Positions 53,453 to 64,000 of a stretch of 64,000 nucleotides of DNA are shown in pieces. Within the stretch, counting starts at the first letter, position 1, and each line of letters starts with the position of its first letter. Position numbers and translations under genes: made by a program. Source of the stretch: Metabacillus dongyingensis. GTDB taxonomy: Bacteria; Bacillota; Bacilli; Bacillales; Bacillaceae. The stretch spans positions 3,970,001 to 4,034,000 of the forward strand of contig NZ_CP082944.1 of NCBI RefSeq assembly GCF_019933155.2, given 5' to 3'. The notes beneath the pieces were generated by a model, which searched no databases, was not told the origin of the DNA, and worked only from the letters and a program-made list of their open reading frames with translations.

Positions 53453-54893
53453 GACTCCCACTCCTAGTCATTAAATCAGCATAAAGCTGGTTGTATTTAA
53501 ACGCTGACTGCGCCCAACTGTAGTCTTCTTTCATCGCTGTTTTGACAAGGCTGTTCCAAATGGTTTTATTTTTATAAATAGTGCATGCGCGATTAACTGT
53601 GTTCTTCATATCGTGAGCATTGAAGTTGGTGAACGTAAAACCGTTCCCCTCGCCTGTATCATCGCGGTAGGATGTTACAGTATCATTCAGGCCGCCTGTT
53701 TCTCTTACAATCGGAATTGATCCGTAGCGAAGAGCGATCAGCTGGCCAAGACCGCATGGTTCAAACTGAGAAGGCATTAAAAAGAAATCCGAGCCCGCAT
53801 AGATGCGGTGTGCAAGCGGCTCATCAAATCCGATGTATGCTTTGCACTTATCCGGAAACAGCCATTCCATGTGCCTGAAGAAATCTTCGAACTTTTTCTC
53901 TCCGGTTCCAAGGATAATAATCTGCATATCTGATTGAAGCATTTCATGCAGGACGCGCTCGACCAAATCAAGGCCCTTTTGCTGCGTTAAACGAGTGACC
54001 ATTGTAAGAAGAGGCGTATCCTCTTTTTCCGGAAGGCCAAACATCTTCTGAAGCTCTTTTTTATTCTTTGCTTTGTTTTTGACAGAGTTTTCATTATAAG
54101 GAAACGCTATGTATGGATCGTCCCCAGGATTATAAATTACATCATCAATTCCATTTAATATCCCTACAAGGGATGCTTCTTTCACTCTCAGCAGCCCATC
54201 AAGACGCTCACCGAAGTATGGGGTCTGAATCTCATTCTTGTAGGTAGGGCTTACTGTCGTAATCAGATCTGAAGCCACAAGAGCAGCTTTCATAAAGTTC
54301 ACAAAGCCATGGAATTCAAGCTGATCTGCATTAAAATACCGGTCATCAAGACCAAGTAAATCATGCAGAATATCTCTTGGGAAAATACCCTGAAATTGCA
54401 GGTTATGAATCGTAAAAACCGCTTTCATATTTTCATAAAACGATTGAGAAGCGTACTCTTCTTTTAATAGAAATGGCACCATGCCTGTATGCCAATCATG
54501 GCAATGAATCACATCAGGCTGGAAATCGACTGCTTTAATCGAATCCAGAACTGCTCTGGAGAAAAAAGAGAAACGCTCCCCATCATCAAAGTGGCCATAT
54601 AAAGAGTCACGCTTAAAATAGTATTCGTGATCGATGAAATAATACGTGACTCCTTCAAATTCCAGCTGTTCAATTCCGCAATATTGTCTTCTCCATCCGA
54701 CAGGAACAACAATATCTTTGATTTTTTTCATTTTTGACCGGAACCGCTCCGGAATTTGACCGTATTTAGGTAAAATCACTCGAATATCTGTTCCAAGACG
54801 CTTTAATTCCTTGGGCAGCGCCCCTGCAACATCCGCCAGACCCCCTGATTTTACAAAAGGGACACATTCCGATACAACAAATAATACCTTCAC
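53442..54893 (-). CDS. glgA: Glycogen synthase (ADP-glucose)
   Basis: The 483-residue GT5 enzyme elongates alpha-1,4-glucan from ADP-glucose. The substrate-binding KSGGLADV motif (Lys15), HCHDWHTGM and C-terminal [19 protein letters not shown] are clear. The GTG start overlaps the glgD stop (GTGA), so translation is coupled. Length fits B. subtilis GlgA. Confidence 0.95.
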   Translation of the reverse strand: MKVLFVVSECVPFVKSGGLADVAGALPKELKRLGTDIRVILPKYGQIPERFRSKMKKIKDIVVPVGWRRQYCGIEQLEFEGVTYYFIDHEYYFKRDSLYGHFDDGERFSFFSRAVLDSIKAVDFQPDVIHCHDWHTGMVPFLLKEEYASQSFYENMKAVFTIHNLQFQGIFPRDILHDLLGLDDRYFNADQLEFHGFVNFMKAALVASDLITTVSPTYKNEIQTPYFGERLDGLLRVKEASLVGILNGIDDVIYNPGDDPYIAFPYNENSVKNKAKNKKELQKMFGLPEKEDTPLLTMVTRLTQQKGLDLVERVLHEMLQSDMQIIILGTGEKKFEDFFRHMEWLFPDKCKAYIGFDEPLAHRIYAGSDFFLMPSQFEPCGLGQLIALRYGSIPIVRETGGLNDTVTSYRDDTGEGNGFTFTNFNAHDMKNTVNRACTIYKNKTIWNSLVKTAMKEDYSWAQSAFKYNQLYADLMTRSGSHVL

Positions 54894-55918
54894 GATTTCA
54901 TCAGCGCTCCTTGTACTGTTCCTTTTCTGAGTACGATCGGCAGATCAGCAGATCCTTTTAATTCGATGCCGCTGCCTACTTTTACATCTTTATCAAGAAC
55001 TACATTCTCAAGCACGCAGTTTTCTCCCACCTGAGATTTTTGCATAATAATACCATTTTTTATGACTGTTCCTTTTCCGATATGAACAGCTCTGAAAATA
55101 ATACTATTTTCTACATACCCTTCAATTATGCTGCCGTTTGCGATCATTGAATTTTTCACAACAGCATTCTGTCCGTGTCTGGCAGGCGGCTCATCCTTCA
55201 CCTTGGTTAAGATCGGACGGTTTTTAATAAATAACTGCTGCCACACTTCCGGCTTAAGCATATCTAAGCTGTGGCGATAATAGCTTTCAATTGAATCAAT
55301 AATGGCAACGTATCCATCAAACTCATAATCACAAATCATCATTTTATGAGTATTCTCCATGATTACTTGTGCAATGGTTTTATAACCCGTCTGATTATTA
55401 TCATGGATAAGATTCAGTAATAATTTTGTCGACATTACATACATATGCAGAGATTCGCCGTCTTTGCGGACTTCCGTAATATCGCAGCCCATTTTCACAT
55501 GTTTCGAGAGAACATCTTTGAAATCAATGTTGCAGACTGTATAGCTGTTTGTGATCACCGCGTATTCCTGTTTGCTCCTCAAGAAATAGTCAATGTGATC
55601 TGACAGCTGGCGAATAGATCCGAATTCATTATACTGATCATTTAAATGCGGAGACGGGAAAAAGAACAGCCCATCGCGCTTTCTATTAAGATCCCATTGC
55701 TTGCCTGACCCTAAATGATCCATCAGGGAACGATATTGGTATTTTGGAAAAATAGCTACACTTTCAATATCTGAATTCACCATATTAGATAAAACAAAAT
55801 CAATTAATCTGTAACGCCCCGCAAACGGAATAGCAGCCATCGACCGATTCACCGTTAAGTCCTCGATGGCATTTGTATACGTTGTTGCATCAATAATTCC
55901 CAGCATCCTTTGATTCAT
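54890..55918 (-). CDS. glgD: Glucose-1-phosphate adenylyltransferase-like subunit GlgD
   Basis: The 342-residue GlgC paralogue of Firmicutes has a degenerate N-terminal nucleotide site ([17 protein letters not shown] instead of LAGGxGxRL) and a C-terminal left-handed beta-helix. In B. subtilis GlgD assembles with GlgC and raises its activity. GAGGTGG precedes the ATG. It follows glgC by 81 nt. Confidence 0.94.
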   Translation of the reverse strand: MNQRMLGIIDATTYTNAIEDLTVNRSMAAIPFAGRYRLIDFVLSNMVNSDIESVAIFPKYQYRSLMDHLGSGKQWDLNRKRDGLFFFPSPHLNDQYNEFGSIRQLSDHIDYFLRSKQEYAVITNSYTVCNIDFKDVLSKHVKMGCDITEVRKDGESLHMYVMSTKLLLNLIHDNNQTGYKTIAQVIMENTHKMMICDYEFDGYVAIIDSIESYYRHSLDMLKPEVWQQLFIKNRPILTKVKDEPPARHGQNAVVKNSMIANGSIIEGYVENSIIFRAVHIGKGTVIKNGIIMQKSQVGENCVLENVVLDKDVKVGSGIELKGSADLPIVLRKGTVQGALMKS

Positions 55919-55999
55919 AGCTGTTCCACCTCTCGCATTAGTTTATTTTCATCGGAAATAAATAGGGTTTCTCTGCTGTTTGCACATCGAACTTATCGG

Positions 56000-57148
56000 T
56001 TATGCTCCTGCCGTTTGCTCTACTAGCTCTTCCGTTACTAAAATGACTTCTTCAATATCTTTATCCGAGCGAATCACCATGCCATCCGGGACTACTAAAC
56101 CTGATGGAACAATCGCATTTTCAATATATACATTATTGCCAATGACCGCATCCGGCATGACAACCGTGTTTTTCAGGAACGAATGCTGCCCTACTGTTAC
56201 ACCCTGGAATAAAACCGAATGGAGAATGGTTCCATAAACCACGCATCCTTCATTCACCAAAGATTCCGTTACTTCTGCACCCTCTGATAAATATTGAGGG
56301 GGCTGATTCGGGTTCACAGAATATATCCGCCAGTTATTATCAAACAAATCAAGTTCTGGCTCTTCATTTAAGAGATCCATATTGGCTTCCCAAAGACTTT
56401 TAACCGTTCCGACATCTTTCCAATAGCCTTTAAATGGATAAGCCACAAGTTTTTTCTTTTCATCAAGCAGCAAAGGCAATACGTCTTTGCCAAAGTCATG
56501 ACTTGAATATGGATTCCGTTCATCCATCTCCAGAAAGTCTTTTAATATCGACCATTTGAAAATATAAATACCCATTGATGCAAGGTTATTCTTAGGATTT
56601 TGAGGCTTCTCATCAAATTCGACCACTTCTAAATTTGCATCTGTATTTAAAATGCCAAAGCGGCTTGCTTCTTCCCATGGGACTTCTTTAACAGAGATCG
56701 ATACGTCTGCATCTTTTTCAACATGGTAATCAAGCATTTCCGAATAATCCATTTTATAGATGTGATCACCAGATAAAATCAGGACATACTCAGGATCATA
56801 CTGCTTTAAGTAGTTCATGTTTTGATAGATGGCACTTGCCGTTCCTTTGTACCATTTAACCTCTGATGATTCTGCATATGGAGGGAGCACTGTAACTCCT
56901 CCATTTTTGCGGTCCAGGTCCCATGCACTGCCGATCCCGATATAAGAATTCAGGACAAGCGGCTGATATTGTGTAAGCACCCCAACGGTATCTACACCTG
57001 AATTGCAGCAATTGCTTAATGTAAAGTCGATAATGCGGTACTTTCCGCCAAATGGAACTGCGGGTTTTGCAAGGTTTTGCGTTAACGAACTTAAACGACT
57101 ACCCTTTCCTCCTGCCAATAACATTGCGACGCACTTTTTTTTCACCAT
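56000..57148 (-). CDS. glgC: Glucose-1-phosphate adenylyltransferase GlgC
   Basis: The 382-residue enzyme makes ADP-glucose, the committed donor for glycogen. It has the nucleotide loop [30 protein letters not shown], the [11 protein letters not shown] motif and a C-terminal beta-helix domain. The ATG at 57148 is preceded by GAGGAG. It overlaps the glgB 3' end by 50 nt, a long overlap that suggests coupled translation. Confidence 0.95.
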   Translation of the reverse strand: MVKKKCVAMLLAGGKGSRLSSLTQNLAKPAVPFGGKYRIIDFTLSNCCNSGVDTVGVLTQYQPLVLNSYIGIGSAWDLDRKNGGVTVLPPYAESSEVKWYKGTASAIYQNMNYLKQYDPEYVLILSGDHIYKMDYSEMLDYHVEKDADVSISVKEVPWEEASRFGILNTDANLEVVEFDEKPQNPKNNLASMGIYIFKWSILKDFLEMDERNPYSSHDFGKDVLPLLLDEKKKLVAYPFKGYWKDVGTVKSLWEANMDLLNEEPELDLFDNNWRIYSVNPNQPPQYLSEGAEVTESLVNEGCVVYGTILHSVLFQGVTVGQHSFLKNTVVMPDAVIGNNVYIENAIVPSGLVVPDGMVIRSDKDIEEVILVTEELVEQTAGA

Positions 57149-59030
57149 GGTTGATTGTCTCCTCTCGTTTTTTAACTGCGCGTAAAATGGATATTCCATA
57201 AGGCGGAATGGTCATTGATATGTGATAAGGCTGATTATGCTGCATGCCTTCTTGTGCTTTAAGATCTTTCTTATTAACCTGGCCTGATCCTCCAAATACA
57301 GTGTCGTCGCTGTTCATGATTTCAATGTATTTTGTATCAGCCGGCACCCCCACTTTATAATCGTGGTAGGTTTGCGGTCTGAAGTTGCAGACTACAACAA
57401 GCTGCTCATTAGGCTTTAGGCCTCTTCTGATAAAGGAAAATATACTTTGTTCGGAATTATTCACATCAATCCATTCAAAGCCTTCATGAGAGTGATCCTG
57501 CTCATACAGAGGGCGCTGTCTCTTATAAACAGCCAGCAGTTCCTTGAAATAGCTTCTTGCCTTTTGATGCATGTCAAAATCATCAAGCACCCAATCAAGC
57601 TGCTCAAGATCCTTCCACTCATCAAACTGGGCAAACTCCCCGCCCATAAACAGCAGCTTTTTGCCTGGATGAGTCATCATATACCCGAGCAGCAGACGAT
57701 ATTGAGCAAACTTCTGCCAATAATCACCCGGCATTTTATTCAGCAGCGAACGTTTTCCATGAACTACTTCATCATGTGAAAGCGGAAGGATAAAATTCTC
57801 AGTAAAGGCATAGATCAAAGAGAATGATACCTTGTGATGCAGGTGCTTCCGCTGTTCAGGCGGAGCTTCCATGTACTTGAGGATATCGTTCATCCAGCCC
57901 ATGTTCCATTTATAGTTAAACCCAAGCCCTCCATCAGAGGTAGGTGATGTCACTAAAGGATAGTCTGTTGAGTCCTCTGCGATCATTAAAACACCAGGAT
58001 CATACGCAAATACATTTTCATTCAGCTTTCTCAAAAAGTTCACGGCAAATGGGTTCTCGTGAGGCTCTTCTGTATTCTGCCAGTACAGCATATTAGCTAC
58101 TGCATCCACTCTGAATCCATCAATATGATACTTCTCAAGCCAGAAAAGAGCATTTGAGATTAAGAAGCTCTGAACCTCAGGCTTTCCTAAATCGAAGTTA
58201 GCCGTACCCCAAACCTCATTCTCCCGGTCTTCATATCTCTTATATTCAAATGTCGGTTCCCCGTCGAAATAATAAAGCCCATGAGCATCCTTGCAGAAAT
58301 GGCCAGGCACCCAGTCCATGATGACGCCAAGATTATTCTGATGACAAAGATCTATGAATTTCATTAGTTCATGAGGAGTTCCGTACCGGCTTGTAGCCGC
58401 ATAATATCCTGTTCCCTGATATCCCCATGAACGGTCATAAGGATGTTCAATAATAGGCAAAAGCTCAATGTGAGTAAATCCATGATCGAGAACATACGGA
58501 ATCAATATATCCGCTAGCTCCAAATATGTATAAAGGCTGCCGTCCTCTTTCTTTTTCCAAGAACAAAGATTAAGCTCGTAAATATACATCGGACGGTTAT
58601 AAATTTCCTTTTGACGCTTCTTCTTCTGCCACTTCTGATCGTTCCATTCATATCCTGCCAGATCATAAACAATCGAAGCGGTATTAGGTTTTACCTCAGC
58701 ATAAAAAGCAAACGGATCAGATTTTAGAATTTTCTCATTTTTCTGTGTAATAATCTCGTATTTATAAAGGTCGCCCTCTTTTATATCCTGAATAAAAGCA
58801 GACCAGATACCTTGATCATTCACTCTTTCAAGCTTGTGATTCGAGCCGTCCCAGTGATTAAAATCACCTGCAACCCGCACCTCAAGCGCATGAGGAGCCC
58901 AAACAGTAAACACAGTACCGCAAACACCGTTCCGTACGCTGCTGTGAGCACCAAATAATTCATGAGCTTTAAACAAATTTCCCTCATGGAAAAGATGAAC
59001 CTCAAAATCAGTTGGCGTAGCAAGATTCAT
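57099..59030 (-). CDS. glgB: 1,4-Alpha-glucan branching enzyme
   Basis: The 643-residue GH13 enzyme introduces alpha-1,6 branches. A carbohydrate-binding N-terminal domain ([19 protein letters not shown]) precedes the barrel with catalytic Asp in [12 protein letters not shown], Glu in MIAEDST and Asp in [11 protein letters not shown]. It is the first gene of glgBCDAP. AAAGGGTGAT precedes the ATG. The C-terminal basic tail ([20 protein letters not shown]) is extended relative to B. subtilis GlgB and overlaps glgC. Confidence 0.95.
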   Translation of the reverse strand: MNLATPTDFEVHLFHEGNLFKAHELFGAHSSVRNGVCGTVFTVWAPHALEVRVAGDFNHWDGSNHKLERVNDQGIWSAFIQDIKEGDLYKYEIITQKNEKILKSDPFAFYAEVKPNTASIVYDLAGYEWNDQKWQKKKRQKEIYNRPMYIYELNLCSWKKKEDGSLYTYLELADILIPYVLDHGFTHIELLPIIEHPYDRSWGYQGTGYYAATSRYGTPHELMKFIDLCHQNNLGVIMDWVPGHFCKDAHGLYYFDGEPTFEYKRYEDRENEVWGTANFDLGKPEVQSFLISNALFWLEKYHIDGFRVDAVANMLYWQNTEEPHENPFAVNFLRKLNENVFAYDPGVLMIAEDSTDYPLVTSPTSDGGLGFNYKWNMGWMNDILKYMEAPPEQRKHLHHKVSFSLIYAFTENFILPLSHDEVVHGKRSLLNKMPGDYWQKFAQYRLLLGYMMTHPGKKLLFMGGEFAQFDEWKDLEQLDWVLDDFDMHQKARSYFKELLAVYKRQRPLYEQDHSHEGFEWIDVNNSEQSIFSFIRRGLKPNEQLVVVCNFRPQTYHDYKVGVPADTKYIEIMNSDDTVFGGSGQVNKKDLKAQEGMQHNQPYHISMTIPPYGISILRAVKKREETINHGEKKVRRNVIGRRKG

Positions 59031-59097
59031 TCCTAATCACCCTTTCTATAAAGTTATCTTAATTCTTAATTCAATCAGAAGGAAGGATTTCCTTTTT

Positions 59098-59111
59098 TGT
59101 AAGCGCTTCTA
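59098..59111 (-). promoter_or_regulatory. Candidate cre (CcpA) site upstream of glgB
   Basis: TGTAAGCGCTTCTA matches TGWAARCGYTWNCW at 13 of 14 positions. It lies 68-81 nt before the glgB start, near the likely promoter. Confidence 0.6.
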
Positions 59112-59805
59112 CTTATTGACATGATATGTCATGAATCATTATTCATTTTTCAAAAAATTATTCTTTTAAAATGACTTATAAAAAAATGTCGAATAAAGAA
59201 ACGAAAGAAATAAGGATAATAGAAGAATTTGGCGAAAAAACATCAGTCAAATATACTAAATAATTCATTATGTGTAAGAAAATACAGGAATTTCTAACAT
59301 GACATTCCGATAGTATAATTCGAGAAAGTTATATCACAAAAACAGTTAATTCGACAAAATGAGTAAGAATTGTCGAAATCTTTTTATTCTTCACTTTTGT
59401 TTTCTTTATTACCATTACTTATACCTCTGTTTGTGATTAATGAAACCTTCTGTCTCGATATTTTTATAAAAATTTATATTATTTGTTGAAAATATATTTT
59501 TTAGGCCGGGGATAGAAAGTGAATCATTTTTTATATGACCTGTCCTGAAGGTTTGATGAGCAGAATTTTTATACGAGTTTTCAGAATGATATTGAGTTGT
59601 TTTTAATAAGTGGAATTAGTCTGGCGAACTAGAACACTACTTTTGATAGTTGGAAGGGCAATCTGCGAGCAGGAAAATCATTTCGGTTAGCAGGTACGAC
59701 GGATACAGCTTGAATCATAACCAGCGAAGACTATTACTTAAAAAATCTATAGTAGACTTGACCGATTTACAATCTTACAATCTAAGTTTCAGCAATAAAA
59801 ATCAA

Positions 59806-59840
59806 CAAAAAAGCGCTGCACTATGTGCAGCACTCTTTTA
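59806..59840 (-). terminator. Terminator of the rrn-tRNA operon
   Basis: On the minus strand GAGTGCTGCAC/GTGCAGCGCTT pairs with a 3-nt loop and is followed by a T run, 5 nt after the last tRNA. Confidence 0.88.
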
Positions 59841-59844
59841 AGTA

Positions 59845-59916
59845 TGACCCGTACGGGATTCGAACCCGTGTTACCGCCGTGAAAGGGCGGTGTCTTAACC
59901 GCTTGACCAACGGGCC
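59845..59916 (-). tRNA. tRNA-Glu (TTC)
   Basis: Anticodon loop CTTTCAC in stem CCGCC/GGCGG. The 3' CCA is not encoded. It is the last gene of the array. Confidence 0.95.
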
Positions 59917-59930
59917 AAAAACAGGCTTTC

Positions 59931-60021
59931 TGGCGGAGAAGGAGGGATTTGAACCCTCGCGCCGCTTACGCGACCTACACCCTTAGCAGGGGCGCCTCTT
60001 CAGCCACTTGAGTACTTCCCC
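59931..60021 (-). tRNA. tRNA-Ser (GCT)
   Basis: Class II tRNA with long variable arm; anticodon loop CTGCTAA; CCA encoded. Confidence 0.95.
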
Positions 60022-60026
60022 AGATA

Positions 60027-60101
60027 TGGCTCCGCAGGTAGGACTCGAACCTACGACCGATCGGTTAACAGCCGATAGCTCTACCACTGAGCTACTGCGG
60101 A
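60027..60101 (-). tRNA. tRNA-Asn (GTT)
   Basis: Anticodon loop CTGTTAA; CCA encoded. Confidence 0.95.
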
Positions 60102-60135
60102 ATAATATTGAAACCTTATTTTACCAAAACATAAA

Positions 60136-60212
<77 letters not shown>

Positions 60213-60216
60213 ATTA

Positions 60217-60290
60217 TGGAGCGGGTGATGGGAATCGAACCCACGACATTAGCTTGGAAGGCTAGAGTTTTACCATTAAACTACACCCGC
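60217..60290 (-). tRNA. tRNA-Gly (TCC)
   Basis: Anticodon loop CTTCCAA; acceptor GCGGGTG; CCA encoded. Confidence 0.95.
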
Positions 60291-60306
60291 AATATGAATA
60301 TAAAAA

Positions 60307-60383
60307 TGGGGCGACTGATGGGAATCGAACCCACGAATGCCAGAGCCACAATCTGGTGCGTTAACCACTTCGCCACAACCGCC
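60307..60383 (-). tRNA. tRNA-His (GTG)
   Basis: Anticodon loop TTGTGGC; an extra 5' G opposite C73, the histidine identity feature; CCA encoded. Confidence 0.95.
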
Positions 60384-60422
60384 ACAATTATATTTTTTTA
60401 ACATTTACATCATTAAGGTAAA

Positions 60423-60498
60423 TGGTGGCTTGGGACGGAATCGAACCGCCGACACAAGGATTTTCAGTCCTTTGCTCTACCGACTGAGCTACCAAGCC
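60423..60498 (-). tRNA. tRNA-Phe (GAA)
   Basis: Anticodon loop CTGAAAA; CCA encoded. Confidence 0.95.
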
Positions 60499-60556
60499 AT
60501 TTGTATTAATTAAATCTTCACCGCATTTTACTAATACTGCGTAAATCTAGTAAAAA

Positions 60557-60632
60557 TGGCGGTCCCGACCGGGATCGAACCGGCGATCTCCTGCGTGACA
60601 GGCAGGCATGTTAACCGCTACACCACGGGACC
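60557..60632 (-). tRNA. tRNA-Asp (GTC)
   Basis: Anticodon loop CTGTCAC; CCA encoded. Confidence 0.95.
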
Positions 60633-60635
60633 ATT

Positions 60636-60712
<77 letters not shown>

Positions 60713-60800
60713 ATAATAATAATCAAGTTCTTTCTCATCCGATTATGCTGTATATTAACCGGTTTGCTGAAGTAAGATATTTCACTGTTTAAAATAATAA

Positions 60801-60893
60801 TGGAGGAGGTAGAGGGATTCGAACCCCCGCGGGATTTGACTCCCCTGTCGGTTTTCAAGACCGATCCCTTCAGCCGGACTTGGGTATACCTCC
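60801..60893 (-). tRNA. tRNA-Ser (TGA)
   Basis: Class II tRNA with long variable arm; anticodon loop CTTGAAA; CCA encoded. Confidence 0.95.
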
Positions 60894-60909
60894 GAAAGAC
60901 TAAATAGAA

Positions 60910-60986
60910 TGGTGGACCTTGTAGGACTCGAACCTACGACCGGACGGTTATGAGCCGTCTGCTCTAACCAACTGAGCTAAAGGTCC
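60910..60986 (-). tRNA. tRNA-Ile2 (CAT, lysidine-modified type)
   Basis: Anticodon CAT in loop CTCATAA, but the body (GGACCTTTAGCTCAGTTGGT) is that of the Bacillus minor isoleucine tRNA, whose C34 is converted to lysidine by TilS to read AUA. Its place after Met and before Ser equals Ile in B. subtilis trnB. Confidence 0.85.
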
Positions 60987-60993
60987 TTTTTTT

Positions 60994-61070
60994 TGGTAGC
61001 GGCGGAGGGAGTCGAACCCACGACCTCACGGGTATGAACCGTACGCTCTAGCCAGCTGAGCTACACCGCC
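60994..61070 (-). tRNA. Elongator tRNA-Met (CAT)
   Basis: Anticodon loop TTCATAC; body GGCGGTGTAGCTCAGCTGGC as in the B. subtilis elongator Met tRNA; CCA encoded. Confidence 0.92.
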
Positions 61071-61101
61071 CCAGGAACAAAGTCAATTAATTCTATATAA
61101 T

Positions 61102-61177
61102 TGGTGGAGCCTAGCGGGATCGAACCGCTGACCTCCTGCGTGCAAGGCAGGCGCTCTCCCAGCTGAGCTAAGGCCCC
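61102..61177 (-). tRNA. tRNA-Ala (TGC)
   Basis: Anticodon loop CTTGCAC; CCA encoded. Confidence 0.95.
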
Positions 61178-61194
61178 TAATTAAAAGTTGAAAA

Positions 61195-61271
61195 TGGTCG
61201 GGAAGACAGGATTCGAACCTGCGACCCCTTGGTCCCAAACCAAGTGCTCTACCAAGCTGAGCTACTTCCCG
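61195..61271 (-). tRNA. tRNA-Pro (TGG)
   Basis: Anticodon loop TTTGGGA; acceptor CGGGAAG; CCA encoded. Confidence 0.95.
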
Positions 61272-61276
61272 TTATA

Positions 61277-61353
61277 TGGCGCGCCCGATAGGAGTCGAAC
61301 CCATAACCTTTTGATCCGTAGTCAAACGCTCTATCCAATTGAGCTACGGGCGC
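61277..61353 (-). tRNA. tRNA-Arg (ACG)
   Basis: Anticodon loop CTACGGA; A34 is expected to become inosine; CCA encoded. Confidence 0.95.
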
Positions 61354-61367
61354 ATTTATGAAACAAG

Positions 61368-61456
61368 TGGTGCCGAGGACCGGAATCGAACCGGTACGGT
61401 AGTCACCTACCGCAGGATTTTAAGTCCTGTGCGTCTGCCAGTTCCGCCACCCCGGC
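61368..61456 (-). tRNA. tRNA-Leu (TAA)
   Basis: Class II tRNA; anticodon loop CTTAAAA; CCA encoded. Confidence 0.95.
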
Positions 61457-61465
61457 GCAAGTAAG

Positions 61466-61537
61466 AGCGGAAGACGGGATTCGAACCCGCGACCCCCACC
61501 TTGGCAAGGTGGTGTTCTACCACTGAACTACTTCCGC
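61466..61537 (-). tRNA. tRNA-Gly (GCC)
   Basis: Anticodon loop TTGCCAA. The genomic 3' end reads TCTTA after the acceptor, so CCA is not encoded. Confidence 0.95.
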
Positions 61538-61546
61538 AAAATATGA

Positions 61547-61627
61547 TGCGGGTGAAGGGACTCGAACCCCCACGTCAATGACACTAGATCCTAAGTCTAG
61601 CGCGTCTGCCAATTCCGCCACACCCGC
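61547..61627 (-). tRNA. tRNA-Leu (TAG)
   Basis: Class II tRNA; anticodon loop CTTAGGA. The 3' end reads ATCA, so the CCA must be completed post-transcriptionally. Confidence 0.95.
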
Positions 61628-61640
61628 ATATTAAGGAAAA

Positions 61641-61716
61641 TGGTGTGCCATGAAGGACTCGAACCTTCGACCCTCTGATTAAAAGTCAGATGCTCTACCG
61701 ACTGAGCTAATGGCAC
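61641..61716 (-). tRNA. tRNA-Lys (TTT)
   Basis: Anticodon loop CTTTTAA; acceptor GTGCCAT; CCA encoded. Confidence 0.95.
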
Positions 61717-61828
61717 TTAGTTAAGAAAACACTCTTTAGTTTTGCAAGACACCCAAATCTCAGAAAGATTATTCAAGGAGTGGCTCGATTTGTGTGCTGA
61801 AGCGTAAGCTTCGAAGATTACTCGTTCG

Positions 61829-61854
61829 TGCTCTAGCGACTGAGCTAATGGCAC
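61829..61854 (-). pseudogene. tRNA-Lys 5'-half fragment
   Basis: The 26 nt GTGCCATTAGCTCAGTCGCT...GAGCA on the minus strand equal the acceptor and D-arm of the adjacent tRNA-Lys (61691-61716) with one change. The following sequence does not form anticodon or T arms or a matching 3' acceptor strand, so it is a truncated remnant. Confidence 0.8.
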
Positions 61855-61890
61855 GTATTAAATCATATCTTGATTCAGTTTAAGACCGAA

Positions 61891-61966
<76 letters not shown>

Positions 61967-62032
61967 ATTTAAAGTAAGGTAAGCAATACTTTTTTTGCTG
62001 ATCTTTTGCAGCATGTTAACAACAAGAGTAAA

Positions 62033-62108
62033 TGGTGGAGGATGACGGGCTCGAACCGCCGACCCTCTGCTTGTAAGGCAGATGCTCTCCCAGCTGAGCT
62101 AATCCTCC
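62033..62108 (-). tRNA. tRNA-Val (TAC)
   Basis: Anticodon loop CTTACAA; CCA encoded. It is the first tRNA after 5S rRNA. Confidence 0.95.
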
Positions 62109-62129
62109 GCTTGAATACTTTTGTCATTA

Positions 62130-62245
<116 letters not shown>

Positions 62246-62378
62246 CATAGTGACAAAAATTATTATACTATGAAATCCGAAGATTTCAAGCTTTTTTTTT
62301 CGAAAGAAGTTATTCTTTCAAAACTAAATAACGTATGATAACAAGTTTTCACTTAGATTTTACACTTTATTAGACTGT

Positions 62379-64000
<1,622 letters not shown>

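Larger units (their letters stand above)
59031..59844. other. 814-nt intergenic region between glgB and the tRNA array
   Basis: It holds the candidate cre site; a perfect dyad TGACAT-N3-ATGTCA (59117-59131) whose minus strand contains CATATCAT, a sigma-E-like -10; three TGTCGAA elements matching the core of Spo0A boxes (59187-59193, 59350-59356 inverted, 59371-59377); and the tRNA operon terminator (59806-59840). The remainder is AT-rich without convincing coding signal. Confidence 0.5.

Noticed and set aside
59650..59841. 63-residue frame before the tRNA terminator
   Set aside because: It has no ribosome site and its end runs into the terminator hairpin of the opposite strand.
61717..61890. 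Prophage or island attachment site at the tRNA-Lys fragment
   Set aside because: The duplicated piece is the 5' half, whereas integrases normally duplicate the 3' half or anticodon region, and only about 112 nt without an integrase lies between the repeats.

Overview
The window is chromosomal DNA of a low-GC Gram-positive spore former of the Bacillaceae. Gene content and order closely follow the Bacillus subtilis pckA-ytmBA-ytlACD, ytkCD-dps, mntABCD (ytgABCD), men, yteA, glgBCDAP and rrnB-trnB neighbourhoods. Starts have strong AAGGAGG-type ribosome sites, many TTG and GTG starts, and clear intrinsic terminators. It looks like a Bacillus/Metabacillus-type organism; the species cannot be named from the sequence alone.

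Layout: 0-12.4 kb holds the 3' end of pckA, a CD3324-family protein, a FusB-type EF-G-binding protein, an arylamine N-acetyltransferase, ytmAB, the ytlACD ABC importer, an intracellular subtilisin, ytkD/ytkC/dps and a secreted subtilase. From 12.4 to 32.5 kb is a metal-homeostasis region: the YcgQ/YcgR membrane pair, zinc-independent FolE2, the zinc-free S14 paralogue, a Fur-controlled fbpA-fbpB pair, purU, a MATE exporter, an eight-gene opine zincophore locus (nicotianamine-synthase-like enzyme, opine dehydrogenase, EamA exporter, five-component CntABCDF-like importer), luxS, yidD, carbonic anhydrase, the zinc metallochaperone ZagA, a ZnuA-like lipoprotein, a second COG0523 GTPase and zinc-free L31. 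Six near-consensus Zur boxes lie between 15.9 and 32.5 kb.

From 32.6 to 39.3 kb are cytochrome bd oxidase, a DUF1540 protein and the manganese importer mntABCD. From 39.7 to 48.5 kb is the menaquinone pathway (menFDHBEC leftward, menA rightward), followed by yteA, an SRPBCC protein and an AIM24-like protein. The glycogen operon glgBCDAP runs leftward from 59.0 to 51.0 kb. The right end (59.8-64 kb) is the leftward tail of an rRNA operon: 23S (partial), 5S and 21 tRNAs in the order known for B. subtilis trnB, interrupted by one tRNA-Lys 5'-half fragment.

How it works together: under zinc starvation Zur would be expected to derepress zincophore synthesis, export and reimport, ZnuA, two zinc-delivery GTPases, and zinc-sparing versions of S14 and L31. 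FolE2 belongs to the same physiology, although no clear Zur box is visible in front of it. The zincophore locus is the most interesting system: it pairs a Staphylococcus-like importer with a Pseudomonas-like EamA exporter and has no histidine racemase gene beside it.
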